Assembly: GCA_004194705.1 (NCBI GenBank)
Contig: SADC01000113.1
Coordinates: 53,372 to 117,371, forward strand
Length of the DNA stretch: 64,000 nt
Direction: 5' to 3'
From: Ditylenchus dipsaci
Taxonomy: Eukaryota; Nematoda; Chromadorea; Rhabditida; Anguinidae
Both the position numbers and the translations under genes were made by a program. Of this stretch, positions 1 to 14,300 are shown in pieces (within the stretch, counting starts at the first letter, position 1; every line of letters starts with the position of its first letter). Below the pieces are notes generated by a model, which saw nothing but the letters and a program-made list of their open reading frames with translations, made no database searches and was not told the DNA's origin.

Positions 1-254
1 AAGTTTTAAAAGGAAAATTTTGGAAAGTGGGGAGGGGTATTCTATACTAGGGTCAAAAAATTTAAGGTAAAATTGCTTTATAGCGTCGTAATTTATATAA
101 GCAGCTGTGGCAAAGAGAGTACTATTAGATCGGCCAACAGCCTTTTTTCAGGCCAATAAATTAAAAGCGATTTCTGGGGTTTCAAAAAAAATTAATTAAA
201 TGTTTCAAGGTCATTAGTTGTGCCATCTATTGCTATTTATGCTAACTTTTTCAG
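1..254. other. Intron before the first visible RNF126-like exon
   Basis: AT-rich sequence ending in a clear acceptor (TTTTTCAG at 247-254). No coding segment or complete element was recognised. The opening ~55 bases resemble 1100-1155 (AGTTTTAAAAGGAAAA...TGGGGAGTGGGG, then a CTAGGGTCA block), so the two may be copies of one dispersed repeat. Confidence 0.5.
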
Positions 255-1638
255 TTGTTTGGCCATATTCTGAACCAGCCTTCAAGGGATAGAAGTGCCT
301 CTACTTCTCAGAGACCAGACACTCCTCATGTGGATCATGAGGGAGAACCTTCAACTGCTCACAGGAACACCAGATCATCTGCTCAAGCCAATCCTATGGG
401 TGATGGTCTCATGCAGTTCTTTAACCAGTTGATGGCCAATTTAGCTGAGAATGGTGGCAACCAGCCTGCTCATCTCACTTTTCGCTTCGACAATGGAGGT
501 GGCGATGGATCAGAGGGAGCACCTATTTTTCAGTTGCTTTTTTTCGATCTTTAGATTATTAACTGTAAGACAGAAATAATTTTTTAGGACATTGCATGGC
601 AACTTAAATGACTATGCCTGGGGAGAAGGTGGCATTGATCACATAGTTACCCAGTTGCTCAACCAGTTCGAGGGAGGACGAGAGGAGAGTATTCGAGCAG
701 AGGATCTTAGGTAATAGAGCAGCAATTAGGCAAAGCAAACCTCCGCAGCACTTGGGTAACAAAAACCATAAACCTATCCCACTTAGTACTACCGACACCT
801 ACTGATAATCCATGATTATCCACCCAAGTGCTGGAGGTTTGTTTTTTTAGCCGAAAGTTGGTAAAGGCAGCACTTAAATGACAAACAAACTGCAAATGAA
901 TTATCAAGTATAGAATAACGCCCCTCCCCGCCTCCGAAAAAACCTGACCTTATAAAAATCGCTGTAACTAGTCTTTCGAACAACAAATTTAGGCTTAGCC
1001 CTTAGGCTTAGGGATAGGCCAGCGTACGGAAGTTGGGATCAATAAATAGTTTGCACACATTTTCCGGGTCTGGGACATATATTTGGGTGCTCTTTACTAA
1101 AGTTTTAAAAGGAAAACTTTGGGGAGTGGGGGGCGGGATGGTTATTCAACACTAGGGTCATGCTATTTATACAACAGACAACGATAAGAAAAAATTAAAT
1201 TGTCAATAGAAAATTATTTCTGATATTTTGGTTATTATACAAGAAACTTTTGTCATTGGCTACTTAAAAAAAACTCAGCAACCTTTTTAGTCGAATTCCC
1301 ATGACCGAAGTGACAGCTAAACAGGTGATAACACAAACAATTTTTTAAGGTCCCAATTATGATTTTTTGCTTTCCAGGTAGAGAACGGGACCCAGTGTGC
1401 CACTTGTATGGATACTTTTGCCTTAAATGAAAAAGTCGCCAAGTTGGATTGTCAGGTAGACAAATACCTACCGAACCTGCTATTGATTTTATATTCTAAT
1501 TTTTAGCACATCTTCCATCAACCTTGCATAGAGCCTTGGTTAAAAAAGCGAAACACTTGCCCTATCTGTCGCCAAGTGGTCGATCCCAAGAATTGGAGTG
1601 CTAAGCCCAGTATTAATGATTTAGATGAGTTGGATTGA
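255..1638 (+). CDS. RNF126: RNF126/RNF115-like RING-H2 E3 ubiquitin ligase, 3' part
   Basis: Partial gene; the 5' exons with the family's N-terminal zinc finger lie before the window. Exons by splice sites and phase: 255-535, 588-710, 1291-1324, 1378-1455, 1507-1638 (TGA). The middle carries the family block [20 protein letters not shown], then a short exon IPMTEVTAK, then a RING-H2 of CATC, CQHIFH, CIEPWL and CPICR spacing split between the last two exons. RNF126/115 proteins ubiquitinate cytosolic clients, including mislocalised hydrophobic proteins with BAG6; that role is family knowledge, not read here. The serine-rich tail of vertebrate RNF126 is absent: the protein ends 19 residues after CPICR in an acidic LDELD. 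The first junction needs a GC donor at 536; the good GTAAGA at 564 would include an in-frame TAG, so a base error in the T run there is possible. RNF126 versus RNF115 cannot be decided. Confidence 0.88.
735..841. repeat. Short inverted-repeat element in RNF126-like intron
   Basis: Arms of about 22 bases (GCAAACCTCCGCAGCACTTG on the left, its near-complement ending GGAGGTTTG on the right) enclose ~60 bases. It looks like a small MITE or the core of one. It creates antisense ORFs that I do not regard as genes. Confidence 0.6.
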
Positions 1639-4600
1639 GTGAATAGTACATGGACCGGCAAATTTTTGAAGTCACTTGTTTTGGCCACAATTTTTGTGGT
1701 ATCGTCACATTTTTTTATTTCAATTGGCAACGTCTCAAACTTCAAAATAAAAAAATATCTGGTCAAAAATAGTCGACTGAAAAAGTTTACCAGTCGATGT
1801 ATATGGATGTTTATATCGTTATTACTTGTTCAAAATTTTTATTTTCACATTAAATAGTGCTGCATATAATAATTTGTTGAATAGTCTGTTAGAGTCAAGT
1901 GAACAGATTTTTTATATGAGCAATGCATAGTTAGTACTGATCCCGTTTACATCCCCCACACCCAAATTTTTGAAAAGTGACCTAAAGTCAGGCCTTAATT
2001 TATTTTTTCTGCTTAATACGATACAAAAAACATTTCTATACAGTTTCCAATTCAAAAATAAAAAAAATTTCAAAAAATTTTGACGTCAACCCATAAAGGC
2101 CAGATGATCTTTTTAGGGTATTTTAGAGTCATTTTTGACTTAATTTAAAAAAAACGACTTAATTTTAGTCAAATATAGGAAAAATTAATAAGTTTCGAAT
2201 GTGCTGTTTAGACTGTTCAGAACTGTTTAGAAATGTTTCTTGTATCGTATTAAGCAGAAAAATTAGCTTAAGACCTGTTTTTAGGTCACTTTTCAAAATT
2301 TCGGGTGGTGGGGGAGGGGGGGGGTGGTCGGGGTGTAAACGGGATAAGTACCGCATAGTTTTACTTGACCATTACTGTATTTCTGTTACTTTTTGTCTTA
2401 CAAAACATCAAATGTGCAGTTTTAAATGACATCGTTTTTTTTCCTTTATCCTACTGGTTTTAGAATTTTTTTATTGAAAATATTTATTAGTAAAATGAGA
2501 CAAGTTACTGTAAAAACGACTAAAAATTACGAATAGAGCAAAAACTAGCTGGCTAAGACAGAATTTTGAAATTTGATTATGTTTGTCATTTGAAAAAATG
2601 ACAACTTTTTGAACTTTAGCGCATTTTTCCAAAATTTTTAAACAAACTTGAAAGACCCTTAATTGCATTAGAGAGTGATTTTCATGAGGAGTAGAGGGAG
2701 TTATTATGAGTGTAGGGTTAATCATGAAAACTTGAAGTTAGAGGCCTTTTAAGTTGAGGAGTGACAAAAAGTGACGCCTGATGACCGACCAACTTCAATT
2801 GGTTATTGCTCGGCTCTCAAAAAGTCATTTCTAGAACAGTCTAGTAGTTTCGAGCTCCCCAGAGTTCAGTCTACGAGATAGGAAAAAAGAAAAAACTTCA
2901 TTTCTCCGTCATGGCCAACTTGTCTCGAGAGGATTGTCATTTTTACAGATTGTGTGTTTTAAGATGCCATGTGAGGCAAATAACCTATACAAATTGTTTT
3001 GAGCCATCTGCCTTTTACAGCTATGCTCTCTTCCCTTCAAACAGCTAAAACCGTCTATATACCCAAATCCAGAGATATCAGATACATTTCGACTTAGCAC
3101 TCTTTAAAGGCACAGGCTCTTTACATTATTTTCTCATGGAAAAGATGGAACGCGTGAAAAAAAAACTTACTCAAGAAGAAAATTAATTCTTTGATCGGTC
3201 TTTATAACTTTTTAAGAGTCATCATAATTTGTTTGTGAGCACTTCTTATACATCTATAAGGAAATAAATATGTTCAAGGGCTGACACTCTTCTTGTCATC
3301 ATTTCAAGTATAAAATGTAAGTATGTTGTCGAGCGACACTATGCACATTCCTTACAAAAAGATAATTTCTTCAATGGTCAAAAGTCTCTGCCGAATCGTC
3401 TGAGACGGCAAGAAGACAATAACATGCTGCTGGAAAAGTTCGGGGAAGACCCAACGGCTTTCTCATAAGATACAGAACGTCTTTATTTATAGAAATTAGG
3501 AAAAATATTGTTAACTGGCTTCAAACATTTAAAAATTTTCTTTTTTAATTTTAATCGAATAAACTATTAGATAAAAAGTTTTGCCGCTATTCCACTTAGC
3601 TAGCTTTTTTTGTTCCTTTTTCAGTCTTCAGTTCAAAAAAAAATTGGGACGCTTCACGAATTGCCGACCTGCTTTTACACTGTGCGGCTGCTTTATCACT
3701 AGGCCCCTGGCTTGTTTGGTAAATTTTTGGAGGTAATTAGACTTTTTTTGACGTAGGATTCGGAATCAGCGACCCAAATTACCCCTAGAAGCCGGTCAAA
3801 CAAGAAAAAATATCGTGCCCCATGCTGGACCAAACCTGCACACCATTTAGGGCCAAAGTACACAAACGCTTGCGCACTGCGCCACCGACGCCCAATTTTT
3901 CATTTTGTTTTGATTTTCGAGCATCAAAAATTAAGATTCTCACTTAAAACGTCACAAGTCATAAAGATTTCGGGTCTCAAATAAAGGACAAGTCTTTAAA
4001 CAAAAGACGTTTCCAAGCCCTGTTTAGATTCATTTTAACACTTTTGGGAATGTGGCTTGTTAAAAGCTTCGCCGAACTTTTCTTAACCTCACTCCAAACA
4101 CCAAATATTGTATTGTGTAGTCAACCAAATTAAACTCAGTGACGATGCACATGTCCACAAAATAACATTTCGCACTTTTCTAGCAATAAATTTTCGAGAT
4201 ATTGAGTCATCAAATATACTTTTATGCCAAAGAATTCGAAAGACATTTCGCTTCAGACTCATGACTTCATAAGCAGAAACCAAATAAGTATATGTGTGTG
4301 TGGGTATATTTACCTGGTTTGTGCTTACCTTCTCCACCACAGCCGCCACTAAAATGATGACTTTTAACTCCTGCTCTTGCTGATTGGCTGGCTGCTTATA
4401 GTTTGTGCACCACTGCTCCTACCCCTTTTACTACACTGTTGATCTCTTAAGCGCATGTTTTCTACAATATTTCAGTTTATTTTTCGAGGAAATATGTGAC
4501 TTGGGGTGTTTTCCAGCTGTTATTTAACTTTTTGGGCAAAACCATTTTTTAGTTAGTAAGTGGAATAGATGGAAATTTGTATGTAAATATATTTGGCACT

Positions 4601-5387
4601 AGCTTGGCATTTTGTGCACACAACACCTCATAGCAGGCTGAGTAATGGTGAAGCATGAGTTTTGGTTGCCATCTGTATGCTTAAATGTGATTTATGACTT
4701 GTGACCATAAATGATTATATTCTTTTAGGTAAAATTTCTGTACTTTTTTCTACTATTTTTGCATTTACAGACTAAACAACCGAAATTTCCTGGCTCTTAA
4801 TTAACTCTCTGAGTTTTTTTTCTCTTAAACTTCAACTCTTTTCTTGAATTTCGCGGCTTTGTCTATGTGTTTTGGCCACATTAGAGCTGCTCTATAAACA
4901 ACCTCAAGCTTAGAGTTTTTTATTATCAAAAAGCAAAATATTTTTGAAAGAAAAAATTACATGAAGTATTTTATGTCTGCCTTTTTTGCATGCTACTACT
5001 TAAAAAATTGTCATCAATTTTTAAGCATGATTCACATTTTTGTTTTCTAGGCCCTCTAAAACCTACTTCCCCTTTTTGTCACTATATAAAGCATGTGCTC
5101 ACAAATAAATTTATTCAATAGCCGATTTTATTCCAGCCTACAGTTAAATACTTTTTAAAGCATGGAAAAGTTGATTCCACCCAAGGGTCCGACGCAGATA
5201 TATACCCAAAAAAAATTTTTTGGGAGGTGGATGGATCGGTTTAAATCCACGTAGAAGTCATTTTGCTCACACCGTAGATATTTTATGAAACCCATCCTTT
5301 AAAAAAATTATTTCTAATTTATTGTTTATTTTAGTAGCATAACTGACCTAGATCACAGTAACTTTGCTGCATCGAATTTTGTCTTTT
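1639..5387. other. Intergenic region between the RNF126-like gene and DCAF11
   Basis: About 3.7 kb with no convincing coding segment on either strand. It holds one inverted-repeat element (1934-2351). The DCAF11 promoter and any 5' untranslated exon should lie here: an acceptor-like TTTATTTTAG occurs at 5325-5334, and an inverted CCAAT motif (ATTGG) near 4383 is a weak promoter hint. Confidence 0.5.
1934..2351. mobile_element. MITE-like element with GTACTTATCCCG ends
   Basis: Imperfect terminal inverted repeats: GTACTGATCCCGTTTACA on the left, the complement of GTACTTATCCCGTTTACACC on the right. The arms continue inward over more than 100 bases (both hold AAAAGTGACCTAAA-type and TACGATACAA-type blocks), so the element is nearly a palindrome. 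A G-rich run (2306-2340) lies in the right arm. No transposase. Superfamily unknown. Confidence 0.7.
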
Positions 5388-8300
5388 ATGGGCTTATCCG
5401 AGTCTCGAGCTCAACAACCTCACCCACATTCCATAACTTATTCTTCTAGTACTTTTGGTAGCAACAGTTTATTGCCTGCAGACTTGTGGAGCAACAGAGG
5501 TCAGCAAACAGCACAACAAAGTGGTAGTGGTGCTCAATTCTCACCCTTTTTGCTGACTTCAGCTGCTGAGATTGTGGCTAGGGAGAGGCTGGTCGAGCAA
5601 TTGGAACAGGAGTTGCTATTAGTCTCTCAGGATTTGAACAGTAATCTATTTACTCCTGCTTATCAAGGTATGGGATTAACACATATGCTCGTATTTCCAC
5701 AGTAAAACTGTTGCTTGTCTTGGCCGGGATACACAATGTGTATGTCGCCCAAAATGCCCACAATTATCTCAATCATGCTTCTTTAGTGTTTCACGTAGAG
5801 AAAACACGTTTTTAGGATTGAGAGAACACTTTTTTGAAAAAAAAATTTAAAAAAAATTGGCCTTGTGGGACAAGGCGAAAAGTATCTCACTATCCAGCTG
5901 ATGCTGGTTCCGTTTGCCGGCTGGCGCACGCCTAAAATAAATGTTAAGTGTACCACACTATAGGCTACCACCTATAGGCTACCGATTGGTTGGTTGATGT
6001 AGGTATTCTATACTAGGGTTCATTTTCCTTTAACTTCAATTGTGACTTGTTCACATTGACTGTGTTTTTTCGGCACTAAAATTATTCTTTTTTATTTCAA
6101 TCATATTATCACTTCCGAGGCCAAAAAAGAGAAAAGAGAAAAAAGTGAAAGAGAAGTTAAAGAGAAAAAATCGTTGTAGTCAGGCTGGAAGTTAGAATTA
6201 GAGTAAATAGAGTTTACAATAACGCTTTACTCCGACTGTTTTGAACAATTCATAAAATTAAAACCAGTGTTTTTTTAGAACCCACATTGGTAAATCTGTC
6301 AGCTGAAATCTTGTCTTCCGCCACAGATAATTCGCCAGTCAACCCCCTCCTGCAGCTTGATCTATCCGAAGGAGATCAGCAACCAGTAACTGAGCCGAAT
6401 ACTAACCACTCAACCACTAGCTCAAGAATCACCTATTTTTCAAGCTTGAGAGATCTACTTGCAGATCTTCTGCTGCACAACGAAGTAATTTTTGTTGGCT
6501 TATTATTAGACTTTGGCTCATTATAATAGTCTAGCATCAAGGCTTCTTCTCTATAATTTAATTTGATACAGTCGAGTCCCGCATTAGTGTACACTTAGGG
6601 GACTGGCCTCAGGTGTACACTAATGCCGATGTACATAAAAGCGAGAGAAATTTTCAAAACTCCGGCCAGCTGTACACTAAATCGGGAGAAACCGAGAAAG
6701 TATTTTCTTTATTCAATCTTTCCTTTATTTTACCAAACGAAGAATTAGTAAATAACAAAACTAGAAGTTAGGGATGCCGCAATACGGAATATATGCTGGC
6801 ACCGATGGTGGAGAACATGAATTTTAGGTATTTAAAGCATATTACCTGACATACCTACCCACCTCCTGACATACCTACTCATCTACCTGACAGAATTACA
6901 TACTGTACTGGTCTTTTTCCTAGTTACCCTCATTTAAAAATCCTTTCAGAACCATATTAGAACTATTAACATCGAAAAAGTGCAAGCTAGCACAAGGATT
7001 CTTTTTGCCTTGGTCCCCCAAGGCAATCTAAAGATTCATCGTAAAATGCCTTGGTCCCCTGTAGTTCTTGACCACTGGCTATTTGCTTTCTCTATGCCAA
7101 CTTTTCGAGCCTCGAACTTTTCAGCTAATCTGATAGAGAAAGAGCAGAGCTTACTGATAGAGTAGTTTAGATTTTTGGAAGGGCGAGTGATTGGTCAAAC
7201 TTCGATATGAAGAACCCCTTGGAACCGGCTATAATGTTCGTTATAGCGAGGGTTTCGTTGTATCGAGGGTATATTATTAGTCATTTAACGTAATTACTGG
7301 CCAAAAAGGAGAAAAAATTGGGGGCAGAAATCGAGGTAACAAAATTTTTCTTATACCTGGTTCAAAATTACAAAAAATCTCTTACTCTCACTGTAAAAAA
7401 GAAGATTGTGCTGAGCAGACATCACATGTATCTCTTTATCATCATTTTGTATTTTTTTCATCCTTTCCCATGCTTGCTTAACATCTTTGAGCCCAAGTGA
7501 TGTTAGATCAGTGATGTATCTTTTTATTTAGTTGCGTCTTGTTGAAAATTTGGCCAGCTTCACAGCCAGTAACCTGAACAGCAGTATTATGGTATCAGAG
7601 AGCAGTGGCAGCGACAGTAGTAGTAGTAGTGGATCATCGGATGAAGCAGGCTCTACCCCAGCCATTAAGCCTAAGACCACTGATAAGAGGAGGGTCACTC
7701 GATCCACCCCCATCAAGACTTTTACAGTTTCCGAAAACAAGGAACTAAAACAGGTCAGTGAAAACAGACGACTTTTTCAATTGTTTTGAAAAATTTCCAA
7801 TTTTAAAGTCTGAATAGGTCCTAAATCCTAACGCTCTGAAAATTCCTTAAGCTCTAATAATCCTCTCCATACCCAACCTTTATCTCACCCAAGAGCTAAC
7901 ACTCGGCAACTATGTTTCTTGCGTTTTTCATCACCACCAGATCTCCTGATTTTACTTTTCAAATTTTGGCTAATCACCTAAATGTTTCTGAAGTCTTCCG
8001 ACTTTTTTGGCGTTAAAAGTCCCGATGGGAATAAAAAGAGCTTTTTACGCACGGCTTTTCGAAATGTCCGGAAAGGTCCAATATAAGGGTTGTACGGGAT
8101 TTGAAAATTTTGTGCTGCTTTTTATTCGAGAAATCGGTGCTTTTTAACAAAAAGAACTTGAGATTTTTAAACCGTCACATTATCAAAAAACGGCTCGGCG
8201 ACAAGATAAAGCATTAAACTCTGCACATGTATGTCCATTTTTGGTTTTAAAAAAATAGCACTTTTGATGCTTTTTATAACATTTTTATGCAAAAATACCT

Positions 8301-11300
8301 ACTATAAGGATTTCCTTCTGAATATTTACCCGAGACATTTCGGAATTACTTTGGAACTCAAACGACGTAAATTATCGACAAAGTAATTAGAAATTTTTAT
8401 CCGACGCCCATAGCTAGCGTTATCTCTTCAGCTGATCTTTTTCAGGCAACCTAATACTTTTTTTTAGAGTTTTATCAATCTGGTGCAGGACATACGCGTA
8501 AGGTGTGGTTTGTGTAACAAGATGGTCATCCATTCTCCAGCTATCACCACCAGTGACGCTGATTCCAGTCCGCTAGATCGGAGAAAACGGGTGGGGTCGC
8601 ATTCAGAACCACCCAGTCCGACTATTCTACACGCTCCATTGACCAGTGCCTTGAAGAACAGGGAGATTTTGAGCTACCGCACAAAACACTGCCAAACCAT
8701 GCCCATTTGCAGCAGGAGCTATGTGGGCGGTTGGACCAAGGGTCAGAGGTCGGGTTAAGCAACCAGTTAGTAAATTAAATAGAATATTTGAGAAAATAAA
8801 TCACTAAATTCAGGTATCTGCCTAACAAGAGAAGCGTGATAGATGTCGTCAAAGCAAAAACATTTTGTGTCGGCTACACAGATGATGGCTTAGGATTAAT
8901 GACTGCCTCACAAGGTGATTTAGTTTAGTTTAACTTATGGACATGCATAGTGCGAAAATTATAAATATCTTTGTGACTTCGTGCACAAATTATAAATATC
9001 TTTCCGACCTTCAAAAGCCAAATCAATCCGCATGTTTTCGTTACACGTCCAATCTTATTTAGTTGTCCGGAACCTTTTTTAAAATAGCCGGTAAAATTGG
9101 AGTCTTTTTTGCCAGACAACATTCACTCAGCACTTTTGGAAACAAACCACAAAACTTATGATAAAAAAAAAATTATATTAGTTAGTTTAATTTTATATTA
9201 GTCACACAAGTTGGACGCTCGCTTTAACTGAGTTTTTTAAAAAGTTTAAGCAGCCGAGAAAATACGTATGTAAATGACAGATCTAGCTTGTGTTACCGTA
9301 CGCATACTTTTTTGCAACAATTAAAAATCTGCGAACAATTTTTATGGCTCTTTGTTTGTACAAAATTAATTATGAGAAAATAGCTGATGGGTCGTAAATT
9401 TTGTAAATAGAGACTGAAGTTACTAGTGGCCGGTTAGCAGATTCAACCAAGCAACCCTGAATTTTCGTGCAAAATAATCGCATCGGTTATTATCCTTTAT
9501 CGCGAATGCCGTCTTTTTAATCTCGTCATATTTTTACCCTCATTTAGATTATTCTCGATATTTTTGCTATTTTTCGGTGAATCTTTCAAAAGTTTAATCT
9601 GGGCGTACGAATTGACCTTTAAATTATTCACTGACCTTAAAATTATTTGATGCATCTTTCATGGTATTCCGGATATAGGCTAAGAACCAGCCTATCTGAA
9701 AAGGTTCCACCAAGCCGGATAAATTCAATAAAAGAGATTAAGCCAAATCTGCTAAACTTTTAATCACAGTTCGCATTAAAAAAATAATCCATTTGTTCAG
9801 ACCATAAAATCCGACTGTACAGCTCTCAAGGTTGTCGAAAGCGGTATATGCTTAGGAAACTACTGGATGTGCCTTATGTAGGGTGGTCTATATTGGATGT
9901 GATAGTGAGTCCCGATGGAAGGGATGTCATCTACTCCACTTGTAATCCATCTTTTAAGCAAAAATCCGAAAAAAACACAAAATTTTAGGGAATGAGGCAA
10001 TGTTCCAGTGCAATATCCACGATCCTGAAAACACTTGGCTGCCGCTAAGGTTTGGTTTTTTAGATTAATTTTTTCGGAAAAGTTGCATGATAACTTTTAG
10101 GTTTTTTTCAATTATTTTATTTTTTCACCAGTTTTATTGAAGAGGCTTTAAAGTAGGGTTGTCAAAAGTTCGAAATTTTCGAACGAGCGTTTGGTTCGTA
10201 GTTGATTTTCGAAAATTTTCGAATGTCCGGTTTGAAAGTTTGTTTTTTTTTTGAAATGAAGTGCAAATCAGGCTAAAAGGCTTTGAATTGAGTCCGCGGT
10301 TAAAAATTCTGGCTCCCATCATCGTCCTTGCTGTCATCCTTGTTGCTCTGACCTCAGGTATTTTCTCTTTTCTCCCTTTTTCAGCCCTCGGTTCAGCCCT
10401 CGGTCAACCCTTGGCCTCAAATTTTCATATGTCAACTAAAAATTCGACTTTCGTTAGAACTTTTTCCAATAAATGCATTTTTTCAACAAACACTTTTTAG
10501 CTTTTAGTCACTACTTTTATATTTGTTAATCGGAGTGAAAATAATGAACTGAAATGCACTTTTTAAAAAAATTCTTCGATTTTTTGGACTTTTTGAAAAA
10601 GCGATTTTTTAATTTAAAGAGCGCTATTCTCAAAATTTGAATTTTTTGCAAAAACAATAAATACCAGAAAATTCAGCTAAATCTCAGCATTCTAAAGAGC
10701 TACCGCACTCTATAATCGTCAAAGTGAATGACTGAGAACAATTTAAAATTAGACAAAGTCCAGATTTTGAACATTTTCAAAATGTACCGTATTTATTCTA
10801 ATAGAACACCATGCTGCTCTAATTTTCAATCCTCTCAAGGGGTGGCTCTCTATCCGAGACTGGTGTTCTATAAGAGACTGGTGCTCTATTAGAATAAATA
10901 CGGTATCTTTTAAATTGGCATGTTTTCTTAAACGAGAGCATTTTTAGTATAGCAACCACGCATTAACTTACCTTAAACAATATGGTTTACAAGATAGGAG
11001 TGAAAAAAATTATCAAAATCCGAGTAACAAAGTTAATAACCAATTACAGAGAATCAGTTTTTTGATGCTGCACGGCTTTTCAAATTGACGAAAATTGTTC
11101 GATTTGAGTTTTTGGCCGTGTTGGATCTGTTCTACACACTAGCCAAACACAATTTTGAAAATTTTGGTCATGAATTTCAAAATTTCGATCCACTTTGAAA
11201 AAAGTCAGAAGAAAGTCCAGATTTTAGGTCAAATACTCGGCAAAAAGATAAAATGGAACTTTTTTACATGTAGATGTGGAGGTTTGCATTACAGATGATG

Positions 11301-14300
11301 AGTTATACACCAAAAGAAAGCTGAGAATCTCCTCTTTCTACAGATAAAATTTTTAAAGTACATAATTTACAAAACTAGAATTTATTTGAAGTCTGAAACA
11401 CGTTTTTCTAGTCAAATTTAAAGAGTTTATAATTTCTCGCAAAAAGTCAAAGTAATCGGCTTGAAAGGCCGGGCTGTGCATGTTTTGGTCAGCTCCTTTT
11501 CATGTTTCTAATTTTAAAGTTCGACATATTTCGTATCGAACGTTCGATTCGACAACCCTATTTAAAAGGCTTGACCTACCGCATTTATATAGAAAAAAGG
11601 TGACCAATAAAAAAAATTTGTTGACATTATTAAGAAGAATGTTTTGTGTTGACTTTTGAATTCATGAGTCAGCTCTCAGTTCTACGCCGCCTTTTTTAAA
11701 AAAAAGGTTGCATAAAATTGGTAGTCGTTAATTTTAATGGTGAAAATATTGTGATTTGCAAAAATTACCGGTTAAATCTTGATCCTTACGATACTTTTCG
11801 ACTATAAATATAATAATATAATGTAAATCAGTTTCGGCATAAAGTTTTGTCCATAAACAGTTAACTTAAGTATGAACGCCACAGATGCCAGATTTGCTCT
11901 GTTTTCCATTCGCTTCAATGCGGATGGACAGAAGTAGTGGAGGGGCAAGTGACCAACACCTGTTTATTTACAACAGAGAAGTTGGCAAATGTGTGCTCGG
12001 CTTGAAGGCTCATGATGATGATGGTCGGTTACTCATTTCTGTGGTAAATAATGATAAATTGAGGAATTGCAGTAAATGCAGTCTGTTTTGGTGATCAAGC
12101 CTCGCATATTATATTGAGCGGTGGAGATGATGGACTCTGCAAAGTCTGGGATAGAAGGATTATGGAGGATGTCAAAAATCCGAAACCAGTAGGTATATTT
12201 GCCGGACATAGAGATGGAATTGTAGGTGTTTTTACTATAGATATTTTGTGACGTTCATGAATTTATTTCTTTCAGGTATTTATTGACTCAAGAGGCGATG
12301 ATAGATATTTAGTAAGTGTTTTCATAACTGAAGGTCAAGATTTCGTTGCTTCAAAAAGAACTTTCGTCGTCTTAGTTGAATTTTAACCGAAACATAACGG
12401 TACAGTCGACTGTCGTTTATCTGACACCCCAGGGGACCGGCCTTAGGGTGTCAGATAAACGACGTGTCAGATAACTGGAATGTCAGATAAATGAGGTAAT
12501 CAATCCAATTCAAGGCTAAGGTGTCAGTTAACCGAGTTTTTCAATTTATTCAAACAACCAACAACCATGCTTGTGCTTTTGAGCGCTCATCTAAAACAAA
12601 AAATGAGGAGCGTAAAATAACGTGGACTTTTCAACATGATCAAAATGAACAAAAAACGACAATAACAAAGAGAAAGCGTGGTATTTTTTTTAATAAAAAA
12701 TTCTTGTTTTCGGCCATAGATTTCTCCTTTTTGGCCGTACTCGCTCAAATCATGTTTTGACCACGTTTTGAGATGTTATTTTGTCTGAAACATGCTGCAA
12801 AAATTTTTAGGGTGCAAACGACACATTTTTGAGAGAAAATTTTGGTAAAGTCTCAAGACAAAAAGCATAATTTTCCCCAGAAAAAATTCTCTCGAAAACG
12901 TGTTGTTTGCACCTTGAAAACATTTTTGCAGCATGTTTTAGACACAATAAAATCTCAAAAAGTGGTTAAAACATGATTTTGAGCGAGTACGGCCAAAAAG
13001 AATCTATGACCAAAGAGTAATTCTATGGTCAAAAAGAATAATTCTATGGTCATTCAAAATCTATGGCCAAAATAAAATATTCTATGGCCAAATACGAGAA
13101 TTCTATGGCCAAAAAGAAACATTTTCTAAAAAAATGCAATAATTTAGGCGCTAATTAGGCGCTGAATTTGATTTTGCGAATTTTTGAAAAATTCAAGCAA
13201 AAAATAAGGGGTGTCAGTTAAACGAGAGAATTTTTCTTTGTCGGGACCAGCCTCAGGGTGTCAGATAAACGAGGTGTCAGTTAACTGAGGTGTCAGATAA
13301 CTGAGGTGTTGATCTATAAAGTTTGACTGCTGGCCAACCAAATCGCCTACAGGCTGTCAGATAATCGAGGGTGTCAGTTAACTGGGGTGTTAGATAAACG
13401 AGAGTCGACTGTACTTAAAATCTGATGGGTTTTACTCACGCGCTATAAAATCAAAACTATATACCCTCACTTTAATCTCCTTAATACTCCACTTTAATCT
13501 CATAGTTAGTATCTTTGGCCACGAAGTTTCCTCCACCACCATAAATTTTCATTTTCAGCTTACTAACTGCAAAGACCAGACTGTAAAAGTGTGGGACCTG
13601 AGACATTTTGGCAGTGATTCAGCTGTCGTAAGTCTTTTTCACTCGTAAACTATTTCTAAAGAAATCTATTCTTGCAGCACTCTACCATAAATGCTGTCAC
13701 AGATCAAAAGTGAGGAAATGATTTTCTAACATTATTTCGATTCATTTTTCAAGATGGGACTACCGCTGGCAATGCTCTCCGATGCACAACTTTGTGTCAA
13801 GCAATCTCAAAGACGACTGTTCGGTGGCCACCATCCGTGGTCATTCTGTTCTTCACACCCTTATAAGAGCTAGATTCTCTCCTGATTACACTGGCAAACG
13901 GTTCATTTACACGGGTTGTGAAGGGGAAATTGTGTTGGTGAGATTTTGGACTTTAGATTTCACATTTACCGTATTTACTCTAATAACTCCTCACTCTTTG
14001 ATAACTCCCGACCCCACGAGGATGGTTGAAAAAAAATCCCCATCCTATAGTAACTCCTCACTCTCTAATAACTCCCCACCTCTCTAATAATCCCCCATAT
14101 GGAATTCTTTGTGTTAAACAGTTTATACACAGAAATTCGAACAAACTGATTAAAAAACACAGACATACCACCTTCATTAAAATTTTCCAAGTTTTGTTCT
14201 GTTCTTTTTCCTTCTTGCAGCTTGCCTTCTTCGAGGAGCCCATTTTCTTAGTAGTCGTTGCACCTATCCTCGCCGATTTCTGTGCCTTAATGTTAAGGAG

